This document shows positions 1 to 10,424 of a DNA stretch of 55,076 bases, piece after piece. Within the stretch, counting starts at the first letter, position 1, and every line of letters starts with the position of its first letter. The DNA is from a virus, in IMG/VR virus record IMGVR_UViG_3300025132_000049, positions 1-55,076 of that record; one strand, given 5' to 3'. A program made the position numbers and the translations under genes. The notes under the pieces are model-generated. The model searched no databases. It had not been told where the DNA came from and saw only the letters and a list, made by a program, of their open reading frames with translations.

Positions 1-2241
1 AACAGTAACTAGATTTTGAGTACCAGAAGCCCCATCCGGTACAGTAATAGTACCTGTAAATGTAGGAGCAGACATTGTAGGACTTGTAAACATAGTTGCT
101 TTACTTTCATTAGTTACATTATTCAACGATAATGTGCTTTTTACTGCTGCTGCATTTGCTGCTGTAATAAGTCCTATCATCGGTGTAGCAATAGCAGAAG
201 CAACCCCTGTATTAGCAGCCGTTCTACCTATTATTGTTCCACTAGCAATATCAGCAATCTTAGCCATTGTAACTGCACTATCTGTAATATCACCTGTATT
301 AACACTAGTTAGATATGTATTAGTATCAACGCTATAACTACCTGCACCTGTTCTTTTAAGTAAACCATTACTGCTGAAATCACCATCCATTAATGCCCCT
401 GCTGCTGCTACATTTGTTGCATCTGTAACATCAGCACCGCTTTCTGGTAATGTAGCAAATACTTTTCCAGAACCCGCTAATTGAGAAGAAGTTATTTTTT
501 CTAACATTTGGTCTACTCTAACCTTTTTGTATGTGTCAGCATCAGCATCATAAACAGTTAAGAAATCTGAACCTATTGTTGTACCCGTACCTAAATCTGT
601 TAAAGCATTAAAGTTTAGAGATATAGTATCGCTTGAATTAACTAACCCTGTTGCGAATGTTAAAGCACTTTGTTTAGCATTCCATGTTGCAGCACTAGCA
701 ATTCTAGCATCTGCAAAAGTACCAGATGTAATTTTAGAGGCTGCTAAACTAGGAATATCAGAAGCAGACAAACCACCATCTAATACATTTAATTCTGTTG
801 TGCTTAGAGTAGCACCTTCAAGAATACCTAATTCTGTTTCCGAAACATTAACAGAACCAATACCTATTTCACCTGTAAAGGTAGGATTTGCTATTGGTGC
901 ATATGTTGAAGCAGCAGTAGTAGTTGCCAATTTAGCATCCATTTGAGTTTGAATTGCTGATGTTACACCATCAGTATAATTTAGTTCTGCAACAGTAGCA
1001 GTTACTCCTAAGTTAGTTAATACATTTGTTTTTTGTGTATTAGTTAAAGATTGATTGTTTACATCTATTCTTAATCTGTTACCTAAAGCAGTAGAAGTTG
1101 TTGTAGCAAAGTTTGCATCATCTCCTAATGCTGCCGCTAATTCATTTAAAGTATTGAGAGCAGAAGGTGAAGAATCAATTAATCCCGAAACTTGACCGTC
1201 AACATATGCTTTTATTGATTGTTGACTCGCTGCTGCTGTTGCACTATCAGTAGCCATATCATCTTCATCTAATAGAGATAGTTGTGTATTTGCTGCTGCA
1301 ATAGTTAGATTTGACCCGCTAGGTGTTACTGTAATATTTGAACCCGCTACAATTTTCAAGTCTTGAGTACCACTAGAAGCACCGCTTTTTGTTAATCTAA
1401 GTAATGCGTCATTTGAATCATCTACCCAAGAAGAAGTAAATACGTTTTGTGTATTATCATTAGCAGTCATATCATTTACTACTAAATCAATAGTATTATC
1501 AGATGACTCATATGTAGCCGCAATTCTTGTTTCGGTGTTACCTGTAAACATAGCACCTACTAAGGCTTTTATTTCTGCATCTGTTCTTAGCGATACTGTT
1601 CCACTTGCATCTGGAACATTTATTGTTCTATCAGCCGAAGCATCAGCAAATGCTAATTTTGTGTAATAAGCGTTTGAAGTGTTATAGGAATATATATCTC
1701 CATCACTACCTTTTATTTCTAATCTCTTTCTGAAATCACCGCTATTATCATCACCTGCTGTCAAGGTTCTTGAAGTCGTTTTAATACCTACATATTGTAT
1801 TTTTCTTTTTACTCCCGTACCTGTACCTTTTGCTATTTGTACTACACAAATTGGAATATCACCATCTGTTAAATCAGCAGTTTTAGCAGCAGTAGAACCT
1901 AGAGCATTTGTTCCTCTTAATGCAATTGCATCACTTGAATTAATTACAATAAATCCATACCAATCATAATTTGCTGCTCCTGTAAAATCTGAACTGCTTT
2001 GATTGGGTTGCGCCACTAATGTTTTATATTCTCCTTTCTTAAAATAACCACCTGCTGTTATATCGAATGTGCCATCTGCTTGAGCATTAACTTGAAATCC
2101 ATGTGCTATAAAAGAACCTGCATCAGCAGTATTCAATGCTTTAATTATACCAGAATGAACTGCATCTACACCATCTTCTAATTGGTCGCTATTAGACGGG
2201 TCTAATTTCAATGTACTAATGAATCCTGAAAAGTCTGACAT
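1..2241 (-). CDS. Tail fibre protein (C-terminus beyond the window)
   Basis: The frame stays open from an ATG at 2241 to position 1 (747 codons), so the gene runs off the left edge. The protein is rich in Ala, Thr, Ser, Asn and Asp, with short repeated blocks such as TELNVLDG, AELNYTDG, ALGNRLRIDVNNQ and PTFTGEI. These are typical of fibrous, trimeric receptor-binding proteins of marine tailed viruses. The start overlaps the stop of the upstream gene as TAATG, so translation is probably coupled. It lies last in the tail operon, as expected for a host-recognition fibre. Fibre identity is well supported by composition and position; the receptor is unknown. Confidence 0.85.
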   Translation of the reverse strand, partial: MSDFSGFISTLKLDPSNSDQLEDGVDAVHSGIIKALNTADAGSFIAHGFQVNAQADGTFDITAGGYFKKGEYKTLVAQPNQSSSDFTGAANYDWYGFIVINSSDAIALRGTNALGSTAAKTADLTDGDIPICVVQIAKGTGTGVKRKIQYVGIKTTSRTLTAGDDNSGDFRKRLEIKGSDGDIYSYNTSNAYYTKLAFADASADRTINVPDASGTVSLRTDAEIKALVGAMFTGNTETRIAATYESSDNTIDLVVNDMTANDNTQNVFTSSWVDDSNDALLRLTKSGASSGTQDLKIVAGSNITVTPSGSNLTIAAANTQLSLLDEDDMATDSATAAASQQSIKAYVDGQVSGLIDSSPSALNTLNELAAALGDDANFATTTSTALGNRLRIDVNNQSLTNTQKTNVLTNLGVTATVAELNYTDGVTSAIQTQMDAKLATTTAASTYAPIANPTFTGEIGIGSVNVSETELGILEGATLSTTELNVLDGGLSASDIPSLAASKITSGTFADARIASAATWNAKQSALTFATGLVNSSDTISLNFNALTDLGTGTTIGSDFLTVYDADADTYKKVRVDQMLEKITSSQLAGSGKVFATLPESGADVTDATNVAAAGALMDGDFSSNGLLKRTGAGSYSVDTNTYLTSVNTGDITDSAVTMAKIADIASGTIIGRTAANTGVASAIATPMIGLITAANAAAVKSTLSLNNVTNESKATMFTSPTMSAPTFTGTITVPDGASGTQNLVTV

Positions 2242-2588
2242 TAAGGAATCACCACTCTAAAAGTAAAACTAACTGTTTCATTAGATGCTAGTGGCCCAAT
2301 GCTATTAAAATTAACTCTAGTTAACATATCTCCATTGCCCGTAGTAGCATGATTAAACACTCCCATTTCTGATATTACATTAGTTGTTATTTCATCACCT
2401 GTAAATGTAACAGTATATACTATTGTGTTACCTATTACTTGTTTTGAATCAGCCTCTTTTCTTGCTATTTCATGGTCTAATGTAGTTTGACTAGTTGCTG
2501 TATCATCTCCGCCATCACCTACTGCAATGTATAGGAAATCACCTACTATTAAATCGGCTGTTTTGTTCTTCCCTGCATCTGTTATCAT
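2241..2588 (-). CDS. Small tail-tip / fibre-attachment protein
   Basis: This 115-residue beta-rich protein begins MITDAGKNK and contains YIAVGDGG and a T-LDHEIARKEAD segment. That pattern resembles the small 'Y-x-aiGdG...T-x-LxxE-xxR' proteins found beside tail-fibre genes in many tailed viruses. It has a strong GGAGG site, its start overlaps the hub stop (ATGA), and its stop overlaps the fibre start (TAATG). I infer that it caps the baseplate or joins the fibre to the hub. The family resemblance is from memory; the structural role is an inference. Confidence 0.6.
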   Translation of the reverse strand: MITDAGKNKTADLIVGDFLYIAVGDGGDDTATSQTTLDHEIARKEADSKQVIGNTIVYTVTFTGDEITTNVISEMGVFNHATTGNGDMLTRVNFNSIGPLASNETVSFTFRVVIP

Positions 2589-5500
2589 AATTTTATTTCC
2601 TCCGTTGTTGTTGTTTCAGTACCCGGATTATATAAAGTAGACCAACCAATTACAGTAGACCAACCAACATCTGTTCCAACTACGCTACTTATAGAGTAAT
2701 GTAAAGAGGTTTCCTCTATTCCTATTTCACTAAAAGCCATTTGACTAGTAGTAGAAACTGAAACATTCTTATTCAATAAAGTCACAAAACCACCTTCTCT
2801 TTCAATATTCATTTCTGCTAATCTTTCAGCAATTGTTTTGTTAAATGTACCAACTTGTATTTTAGATATATTAGCCATAGCATTTTCTATTTCAAATATA
2901 ATATAATCATCTGGTGGAATACCATGATTAGGGAAGTTTAATGTTATTAAATCGCCCGGCTTCATTAACTTCATATTTCCTTCTCTTTCTATTTCTATTG
3001 TTACTTTAATAGCGGGAGTATTATGTAATGCCAATAGTTGTTCTGCCTTTATTTGTGCTTCTTTAGCATACTTAATATTAGAATCAATATGTTTGATAGT
3101 ATTTGTATTTCTCGTAGTAGGCATTTCAGCAGTCGCCTTAACATTGTCTCCTATTACTATGACTTTATTTGCTGCATCGAATAGACTAGTATTATTTTCT
3201 ACACTCAAAAGATTTTGTCCGTCTTTATATCTTAATGAATATTTTCTTCTTGTAGTATAATCATCTACATCTCTGATAAGTATCTTATCTTTATTGAATA
3301 CATATTCTAATCCTTTCTTGCTTGCTAAGAAATTAACTGCTGTGAATACATCATTTTCAGCAAACCTTGTATTTAGAATAAATGGTTTTCTATTGTATTT
3401 AACAAGTTCTTCACCTGCTTTAGGTTTGTAAAATATATCTGCTGTTGATGTTTCATTATCATAATCTACATCCTTTAATACTAAAGTAGTGGATGTATTT
3501 CCAGATGCAACTTCTCCTATGAGTTTACCTTCGTGATTATATAATACATCACCAACTGCTATTGAAGCAACTGCTGCTGATAAAGAAATAGTAAGACCTG
3601 TTGTATCACTAGCAACTATTGCACCTGTATAGGTTAAGTTTCTTTCTGATGTATCTAAATCAATTCCACTATCTTCTAATATTTCTTCAATTGCTTTTTC
3701 TGCATCTGTGCCTATCGAAAAACTACTTCCAATATACGCTGTATCTTTTATGTCAAGAGCATTTGAGGTAGTTATAGTAAATGTTTCTCCAAAAGAAACC
3801 ACCCCATTTCCTGTAAGTGTTCCTTCATAATCAAATCTTAAAGGAGTAGCAGTAGTTTTAGTTACAGTTAGTGTTTTTCTTTGTGTATTTTTACCATCTG
3901 TAATATAGCAATCTATTGCATCTCCATCACTAAACATTGCATTAGCATTGGCAACAGTTAATTTTTCAGGTAAGTTATTTGAGTTAGTAATTGCTCTATC
4001 TGTTTCTAATAATATATACATTGATTTAATACCTTCTGCATAATTGTCTGTATTAGAAGTATCAATAGCACCTGTTCTAATATTTGTAGGTACAATATCA
4101 TACTGTAATCCTGAATGTATTAATTTATTTATTTCTATAAAATCGGGAGTATCTTCAAATGCTGTTTCAGATATTTTCATTAATCTATATATTGAATTAA
4201 TATCAAAGTTTGCATTTAATGTTAAAGTGTGTACCGAAGGACTACCAGTAGTCGCTACATGGTTTATTATTTTTAATGTAGATGAGCCATCTTGTTTTGT
4301 TAAATAATAACCTGTAAGGTTAGGTACATAATGAATCCAACTATGTTTATTTGTAGCATTCATTGTAATTTCAATAGAAGAAGAAGCAGTCCCCCCTGTA
4401 TTTATTTGAGGTTTAATTAGCATCTGTGTTTGATAGATTTCTCCTGTTGTTACACCTGCATCTCTGTGATTGTATTCCTTTCCATCTGCTGTATACCCTT
4501 CTTCTGAACTAAAAGGTTCAGTAAATGTCTCTACATTATCCTCTCTACTTGTAGTTTTAGTACCTACAAATGCTGCACCAGAAGAACCACTAACAGATAT
4601 TTTACTTATTCTCATATTCCTACTGTGTTGTTGGTCGTGTCCTTGATTTGTGCTACTTAAATCACTTCTTCTATCAGTAAAATTACTAGATGAATCTAAC
4701 GCCAATGGACTAGAAGTTAAAGAAATATTTCTTTCATTACTTCCTTGAGATTCTTGTATTGACCCTTTAAAATGTTTAAAAATTGCTACACAATTACTGT
4801 ATAAATCCGCACCTCTATCAGCATGATATTGAGAAGGGCTATTATTACTACTACTAAATGTAGGCATTTGTAATGCGTTGATTACTCTTGATAAGTGCCA
4901 ATATTTAGTTGCATAGTCATTACTATCAGGCCAACTTCCAGAACCATCAAAATCTATTTGCCAATCTCCTTCTTCGTGGAATGGTGAGTTGGTAAAATTA
5001 TCGTTATTTGCACCACTACCTGCTTGAAATGCTTCTGCTATTATTGGCAAATAGATGTTATGACTGTTAAATAAATCACTATTACCAATTCTAGGAACGT
5101 GTTCTAAATAACTTTTATCAATTTCTTTAATTAAAAGATATGCGTTAATGTGTCTCATTTTACTAGTATGTGCTAAAGTATCTATACCAAAGCCATCATC
5201 AGCAAGCATATCCCAAAGTAATACGTTAGATACAAAACCTGCCTCTCCACTACTAATAGTTTGAAAAATGGTTATATTAGAACTTACAGTTCTAGCACCA
5301 GATAATAAACTATGGTCGGCATCAAATCTAGCAACTAATGTACCATCTTGTTTGTATATCATATCATCCTTTTTAAATGAATATGTGTTATTACCACTAA
5401 ATGTAATTGATGAACTTGTTGTAGTAAATGTAAATGCTAAATTAACAGGAGTTTTAAATCTAGGATATGAAAAATTATCAATTGTAGGTAGATTGGTTAT

Positions 5501-8500
5501 GTCCTTTAATGACTCAGCATCAACAGGATTAAAATGCCAATCAAATGTTGCTTCTACTAATCTCATAATACCCCATCTTTTGACAGCAGTTGGTGCAATA
5601 GAGGCAGTATCTATTTTACTCATATCATAACTATTTTCTTTTCTTAGTAATTCAAAAGAACTCCCCGTATAATTAGTATGAGACACATTATTACCCTTCT
5701 GAGGATTTGCTTCTGTTAATATTCCAAAAGATGAAAAATCTGATTGATTCAATAAATTATTATATCTTAGTTTAGATTCTGGAAATAAATCTCCTACTGA
5801 TAATAATTCATATTTTTTAGTCCTGTAATCTCTTTGATTTAAATTAAATGCTTTAGTTGAACTAGTTGTGCCTGTTCTACTAATAGGAAACTCTTTTGGT
5901 AAACCTAAAGCATCTCCATTACCATCATTAGTAGATGTTAATTTATCTGGGCCTGTATAACTAGCATCGTGATAATTACTACCCCAATAAGGAGAATCAG
6001 TAAGAGTTGCTGTCAATGTATTAGTAGCACCTGTCGCTTTAATACAATAAGCAGGTGCAGCACCCATAATTTTTTGTGTTTTTAATCCTTCATTTAATAC
6101 AGAATCAAAGGTTTGTTTTATCTCTCCTTCTGAAATATGTTGTAAATCTAAATATCTATACATTTGGCTAGAAGTATATATCGCATCATGTTCATGTTTT
6201 AGTCTATGTATAAACCCTGCACTAGGAATATTTCTATTAACTAAATACAAATACGCATTATTTTCACTTGAAAACCTGCTGTCAGAAGTATTTGTTTCAA
6301 CACTACCTAACACAATAGGAAAAGTAGGTGCAAGAGTAATAGTGCTAGATTCTCCTTCCATTTTTATACTATCTACTATATTGAATCCGGTAGTTATGCT
6401 AGGAGAAACAATAGAAGAATAAGTAGTCTTAGAATCTTTTTCTAAACCTAATCTAAATGAAAACTTAGAGTCTTTAGTTCCTATTGAATCTACATCTAAA
6501 ATATCATATCCTAAAGAACCATCTTGACCGTAACCAAAAGTAGCAGAAGTATATGCCAAATCACTATAAGTTACAGCATTAGTATCACTATATACTACCT
6601 TTTTACCATCAACAAATACTACACCTTTATCACCTGTTGAGTCTAAATCAGTAGGTGAAGAGGTTGCTTGAGGATTCTTACTCAATGCTTTAAATGATGA
6701 TTGATAATTAGATGTTCTAGGTTGCCAAAGTTTAACTGTACTGCCCGTACTTATTTCTGTTTCAGTAATATTAGCACAAGATAAAGTAATAGTATAATCT
6801 CTATAAGAACCCAAAACCTGAGAGGCCGCACCAACATTACTTATTTCACCGACTAAATTACCACTACTATCTAATAAAACATCATACGGTTTTGGTATTA
6901 TTCCTAAATCGTGTTGAGCATCAAGTATTCTTAATCTTGTCTCTGTTCCTGTGGCAGTCAAAGTTGTCGTTGCCGTTGTTACATCAATTGTATCAGTAAG
7001 TACAGGAATCAAACTAGAATATATTACATCATCAGTATGATTCAAGTTTTTAGTTGTTGTATCGCCTAACAATTTAGATAATTTATCTCTACCAGATATT
7101 TCAAAACTAATCATACCACCTTTATTTACTGAGTTTATATCCTCTACACTACCAGAAAATATTTCCTCATCAATAGCATAATTACCAGATAAATAATACA
7201 TCATAGATATAGGAGTGCTTTGATAGTATTTTTTAGAAGTAAAGTCTGATGATAATTTAATCTGATTATGTACCGAATCCCCATAGTCTATTGTTATTTC
7301 ATGGTTGACTAATTCTGGTGTAAGTAATACTACTCTATTATCATTTAAACTAGATTTTGTTTTATTTATTGTTTCACCATTAATAGTTAATCGTTTGAAA
7401 GTATTACTAGCATATACTGCTTCTGTATCTATTGGAAAATCTCCTACTAGTCCACCATTCCATGACCTAACATACATATCAGCATTACTAAAAGACTCCA
7501 TAGTAGATATACTGCTAAACTTTAATGCACCATCGGTTTTAGTTAGACTAACAGTAATTTCTTGCGCTCTTGCATTATCTATATCAGTAGGGGCAGCAAT
7601 AGAATCCACTACATAATAATTATTATTTACTTGTATTATATCGTTTGCTTTTATAAAATTATCATTTCTAACATCATAACTTTCTGTTATATTATTTATT
7701 TTAATTTTATGTGTTCCACTAGAAGAAACACTATTGACAGTATACGGTATTTTATATTTACCTAGTGTAGCAGAATGTATAGAGTTTCTAATAACAAACT
7801 TGTCATTTTGTTTTAGTTTCAAATGCTGAATACCTGAGTAGTCTAGCACTTTTACTCTTGCTATCTGACTCATTTTATTTCTAGGATAATTTACTGTTGC
7901 ATCCATTATAGGGTCTACAATATTATTTTTTAAATGTGAAGATTTATAATATAAATGTCTTTTAGCACCTGTCAATTCTCCATAAAACTTTCCATAATTT
8001 GCAGTATAAAAACTAGTATGTGCTGACGTTCTATCAGATGTATTTCTTTTATAATTTCTAATAGCCCTATCCCATCTATCGGGAGTAAATGTATATGTAG
8101 CATCAGTATCATAATCCTTAGTATTACCACTTTCTAAAACAATGTCTTTATTTCTAATATTATCTACCAATAAAGCATCTTGATTCATAGCCCCTAAATC
8201 ATTAATGATATTACCATATTCTTGTTCTGTTAAGAATACCGTATGGTGTAAGTCTCTACCTTGATATGCGTCAAGAGCAGTACCTAATCCACCATTTACT
8301 GTAACTCTATTAGCATCTAAAGTTATTTCATTAGTGCCAGAATCTTCATCTGTTATTATACCAAGAAAGTCTTTATTATTACCTACCCATAAACTTCTTC
8401 CTACATCAGTAGCGGAAAATGTATAAGTATTATATACTTCACAGTTTTCAGTATAAGCATTAATAGCACTATTAGTAGTAGAAATAACTGTATTTACTTG

Positions 8501-9322
8501 CGCCCAATCCTTATACCATCTACAAGTAGTCAATAAGTATTTAGTATTGTAATCTAATTGGTTTTTATTTACTAATCTATCTTCATAGAAATACCAAGTA
8601 GGTCTACTAACTGTACTACTTACATCATATTTATCATTAATAACACCAGATGTACTATCAGTTAATCCTCTGAGACCGTAAGATACTGCTACTACATTTA
8701 TATCTGTTTTTGCTGGCCCTTGATAGATTTCAAAGTTAGTACCTTTAGGTATAGATGAAGGATATTTAGGCTCAAACTCTATCCCATCACCATAGTAATC
8801 AAAAGTAGTTAATTGTTTTATTTTAGCAAAATGTGGTCTAATTGATAATGCACCATCATCCCCTTTAATTTCTGGATTAATTAAAACAAAGTAGTCATTA
8901 GTTTCTAAATCAAGGCTTTCAGCCCCACCAACAGCAGACAATAGTTGACCTGCAACGCTTGCCTTTGGGTCATAAACTCTTAATTTATATGAAGGAGTTT
9001 GTTGTTTATTAGTTGCATAATTTGCTAAAACATTTGAATTACTAGAAGGTATTATTCTATTTACTATTCTATTTTTTCCATGTGCTGAAATATCTGGTTC
9101 AGTAGTTACACCATAACTAGTTGGTGCGTTTCTTATTTCAAAGAAATTGGCCGAGTTTTCTACCGGACTAGTAGGTAAACCCGGATTTTTTAATACAGGA
9201 TTTACAGAAGTATTAGAAAAAGCAACATCTGGAAATGCGTTTTTTCTATTAGCATAGGTATAATTTAATGTTTCAGTATGTGTTTTATTATTATTTAAAA
9301 CATAGACATAATTATCAGGCAT
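2585..9322 (-). CDS. Giant tail hub / baseplate protein (2245 aa)
   Basis: This is the largest gene in the window. The C-terminal 280 residues or so (ILIRDVDDYTTRRKYSLRY, then NKVIVIGDNVKATAEMP and MKLMKPGDLITLNFPNHGI) match the pattern of gp27/gpD-like tail hub domains, with the usual 'metal-path' beta-barrel. The rest is long beta-rich sequence with several short modules of the type GD-x-LY-xx-G-x-L-[IV]-G near residues 307, 811, 1317 and 1922. No lysozyme or peptidase motif was visible. The start is ATG with GGTGAT upstream, overlapping the previous stop. It probably forms the tail tip and carries lectin-like insertions for host contact. Confidence 0.8.
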   Translation of the reverse strand: MPDNYVYVLNNNKTHTETLNYTYANRKNAFPDVAFSNTSVNPVLKNPGLPTSPVENSANFFEIRNAPTSYGVTTEPDISAHGKNRIVNRIIPSSNSNVLANYATNKQQTPSYKLRVYDPKASVAGQLLSAVGGAESLDLETNDYFVLINPEIKGDDGALSIRPHFAKIKQLTTFDYYGDGIEFEPKYPSSIPKGTNFEIYQGPAKTDINVVAVSYGLRGLTDSTSGVINDKYDVSSTVSRPTWYFYEDRLVNKNQLDYNTKYLLTTCRWYKDWAQVNTVISTTNSAINAYTENCEVYNTYTFSATDVGRSLWVGNNKDFLGIITDEDSGTNEITLDANRVTVNGGLGTALDAYQGRDLHHTVFLTEQEYGNIINDLGAMNQDALLVDNIRNKDIVLESGNTKDYDTDATYTFTPDRWDRAIRNYKRNTSDRTSAHTSFYTANYGKFYGELTGAKRHLYYKSSHLKNNIVDPIMDATVNYPRNKMSQIARVKVLDYSGIQHLKLKQNDKFVIRNSIHSATLGKYKIPYTVNSVSSSGTHKIKINNITESYDVRNDNFIKANDIIQVNNNYYVVDSIAAPTDIDNARAQEITVSLTKTDGALKFSSISTMESFSNADMYVRSWNGGLVGDFPIDTEAVYASNTFKRLTINGETINKTKSSLNDNRVVLLTPELVNHEITIDYGDSVHNQIKLSSDFTSKKYYQSTPISMMYYLSGNYAIDEEIFSGSVEDINSVNKGGMISFEISGRDKLSKLLGDTTTKNLNHTDDVIYSSLIPVLTDTIDVTTATTTLTATGTETRLRILDAQHDLGIIPKPYDVLLDSSGNLVGEISNVGAASQVLGSYRDYTITLSCANITETEISTGSTVKLWQPRTSNYQSSFKALSKNPQATSSPTDLDSTGDKGVVFVDGKKVVYSDTNAVTYSDLAYTSATFGYGQDGSLGYDILDVDSIGTKDSKFSFRLGLEKDSKTTYSSIVSPSITTGFNIVDSIKMEGESSTITLAPTFPIVLGSVETNTSDSRFSSENNAYLYLVNRNIPSAGFIHRLKHEHDAIYTSSQMYRYLDLQHISEGEIKQTFDSVLNEGLKTQKIMGAAPAYCIKATGATNTLTATLTDSPYWGSNYHDASYTGPDKLTSTNDGNGDALGLPKEFPISRTGTTSSTKAFNLNQRDYRTKKYELLSVGDLFPESKLRYNNLLNQSDFSSFGILTEANPQKGNNVSHTNYTGSSFELLRKENSYDMSKIDTASIAPTAVKRWGIMRLVEATFDWHFNPVDAESLKDITNLPTIDNFSYPRFKTPVNLAFTFTTTSSSITFSGNNTYSFKKDDMIYKQDGTLVARFDADHSLLSGARTVSSNITIFQTISSGEAGFVSNVLLWDMLADDGFGIDTLAHTSKMRHINAYLLIKEIDKSYLEHVPRIGNSDLFNSHNIYLPIIAEAFQAGSGANNDNFTNSPFHEEGDWQIDFDGSGSWPDSNDYATKYWHLSRVINALQMPTFSSSNNSPSQYHADRGADLYSNCVAIFKHFKGSIQESQGSNERNISLTSSPLALDSSSNFTDRRSDLSSTNQGHDQQHSRNMRISKISVSGSSGAAFVGTKTTSREDNVETFTEPFSSEEGYTADGKEYNHRDAGVTTGEIYQTQMLIKPQINTGGTASSSIEITMNATNKHSWIHYVPNLTGYYLTKQDGSSTLKIINHVATTGSPSVHTLTLNANFDINSIYRLMKISETAFEDTPDFIEINKLIHSGLQYDIVPTNIRTGAIDTSNTDNYAEGIKSMYILLETDRAITNSNNLPEKLTVANANAMFSDGDAIDCYITDGKNTQRKTLTVTKTTATPLRFDYEGTLTGNGVVSFGETFTITTSNALDIKDTAYIGSSFSIGTDAEKAIEEILEDSGIDLDTSERNLTYTGAIVASDTTGLTISLSAAVASIAVGDVLYNHEGKLIGEVASGNTSTTLVLKDVDYDNETSTADIFYKPKAGEELVKYNRKPFILNTRFAENDVFTAVNFLASKKGLEYVFNKDKILIRDVDDYTTRRKYSLRYKDGQNLLSVENNTSLFDAANKVIVIGDNVKATAEMPTTRNTNTIKHIDSNIKYAKEAQIKAEQLLALHNTPAIKVTIEIEREGNMKLMKPGDLITLNFPNHGIPPDDYIIFEIENAMANISKIQVGTFNKTIAERLAEMNIEREGGFVTLLNKNVSVSTTSQMAFSEIGIEETSLHYSISSVVGTDVGWSTVIGWSTLYNPGTETTTTEEIKL

Positions 9323-10416
9323 TAGTTATCACCAAACCTATAATAGAATACTATATCACTATATCCAACAGATAACGTGCTGCTTCTTGCACTAGGTTCT
9401 CTTCTACCATGTAAACAAATCTCATACATTTCTCCCATAAATTGAGTAGTTGTGCTTTCTGTATATGTATAAGACCCACCGCTTTCTGTTCTAACTTTAC
9501 CCTTACCAATCCAAGTATCGCTAGGGTCAAAATAAAATCCATCTGTTAAAGTAACATTTTCTGAGGCTATTTCTACGTTATTCAAATACAATTTTAAAGC
9601 GTCTCCTGTAAAGGAACAAGACACTTTGTAAGTTGAATCAATATACAATGCCTCTCTAGGTTGCGAGTAATATATATCTGAGGTATAATTAGCAGCAGTA
9701 AAATTAGTTGCTGATAAAGTAATATCATTAGAGTTTATAGATGCAACAGTACCTATTAGTTTCCCTGTATTTCCATAAATACTTTCACCAACACCAATTA
9801 AATTAGTTTCGTTTGTTGTCATCTGGCTAATTACTCTAGTACTACTATTCAAAGAAGTACTAGAATCTAATTGTCTTAATGATGTAGTTATCCCTTCATA
9901 TAACTGAGTATTAGTACCACTATAATAGCCATGTAATACATTGTTAGGTTTGATTACAGTATCAGAAGTAGAAGTAACTTTAGTAGTATCATCTTGATGT
10001 ATCTTAGCAACTATTCTATATTCCGCAGGTTGATTTATATTAATAGTAGTAGTATTTTCAAGATATAATTCAAAGTTTTTATTGTAATATAACATCATCT
10101 TGTGAGCATATCTATCGCTTGTATATTTATTTGATTGATAATGTGTAGTGTTAGAAGTAACAGAAGTATTCAAACTAGGAATTGTTTTTTCAGAATCAGT
10201 TATCCCCGACCCTGTTGTTTTAGAACCAAATCCATTAATGTCATAGGGAGTTATAATCATCTCTAAGGTAAATCCTTTAGTAATACCCCAATGGCCTTGT
10301 CTGAGAGCCAAAGAAGTGTTAGTAGGGTTAGTATTACCATACGTTTGTTTTATGTAGCCATCACTAAGTATAGGGAATACTAATGACTTTGTTTCTCCTA
10401 CATATACACCGGGCAT
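9322..10416 (-). CDS. LamG/concanavalin-like tail protein
   Basis: The 364-residue protein starts MPGVYVGETKS after an AGGTGATTAA ribosome site. Residues from about 30 (HWGITKGFTLEMIITPYDI) and from about 250 (YKVSCSFTGDALKLYLNNV) fit a LamG / concanavalin A-like jelly-roll interrupted by a small insert. The C-terminal GEMYEICLHGR and YSDIVFYYRFGDN strands close such a fold. The insert (GESIYGNTGKLIGTVAS) strongly resembles a module in the neighbouring giant hub. A carbohydrate-binding or adhesion role at the tail tip is likely. The sugar target cannot be told from the sequence. Confidence 0.65.
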   Translation of the reverse strand: MPGVYVGETKSLVFPILSDGYIKQTYGNTNPTNTSLALRQGHWGITKGFTLEMIITPYDINGFGSKTTGSGITDSEKTIPSLNTSVTSNTTHYQSNKYTSDRYAHKMMLYYNKNFELYLENTTTININQPAEYRIVAKIHQDDTTKVTSTSDTVIKPNNVLHGYYSGTNTQLYEGITTSLRQLDSSTSLNSSTRVISQMTTNETNLIGVGESIYGNTGKLIGTVASINSNDITLSATNFTAANYTSDIYYSQPREALYIDSTYKVSCSFTGDALKLYLNNVEIASENVTLTDGFYFDPSDTWIGKGKVRTESGGSYTYTESTTTQFMGEMYEICLHGRREPSARSSTLSVGYSDIVFYYRFGDN

Positions 10417-10424
10417 TTAATCAC

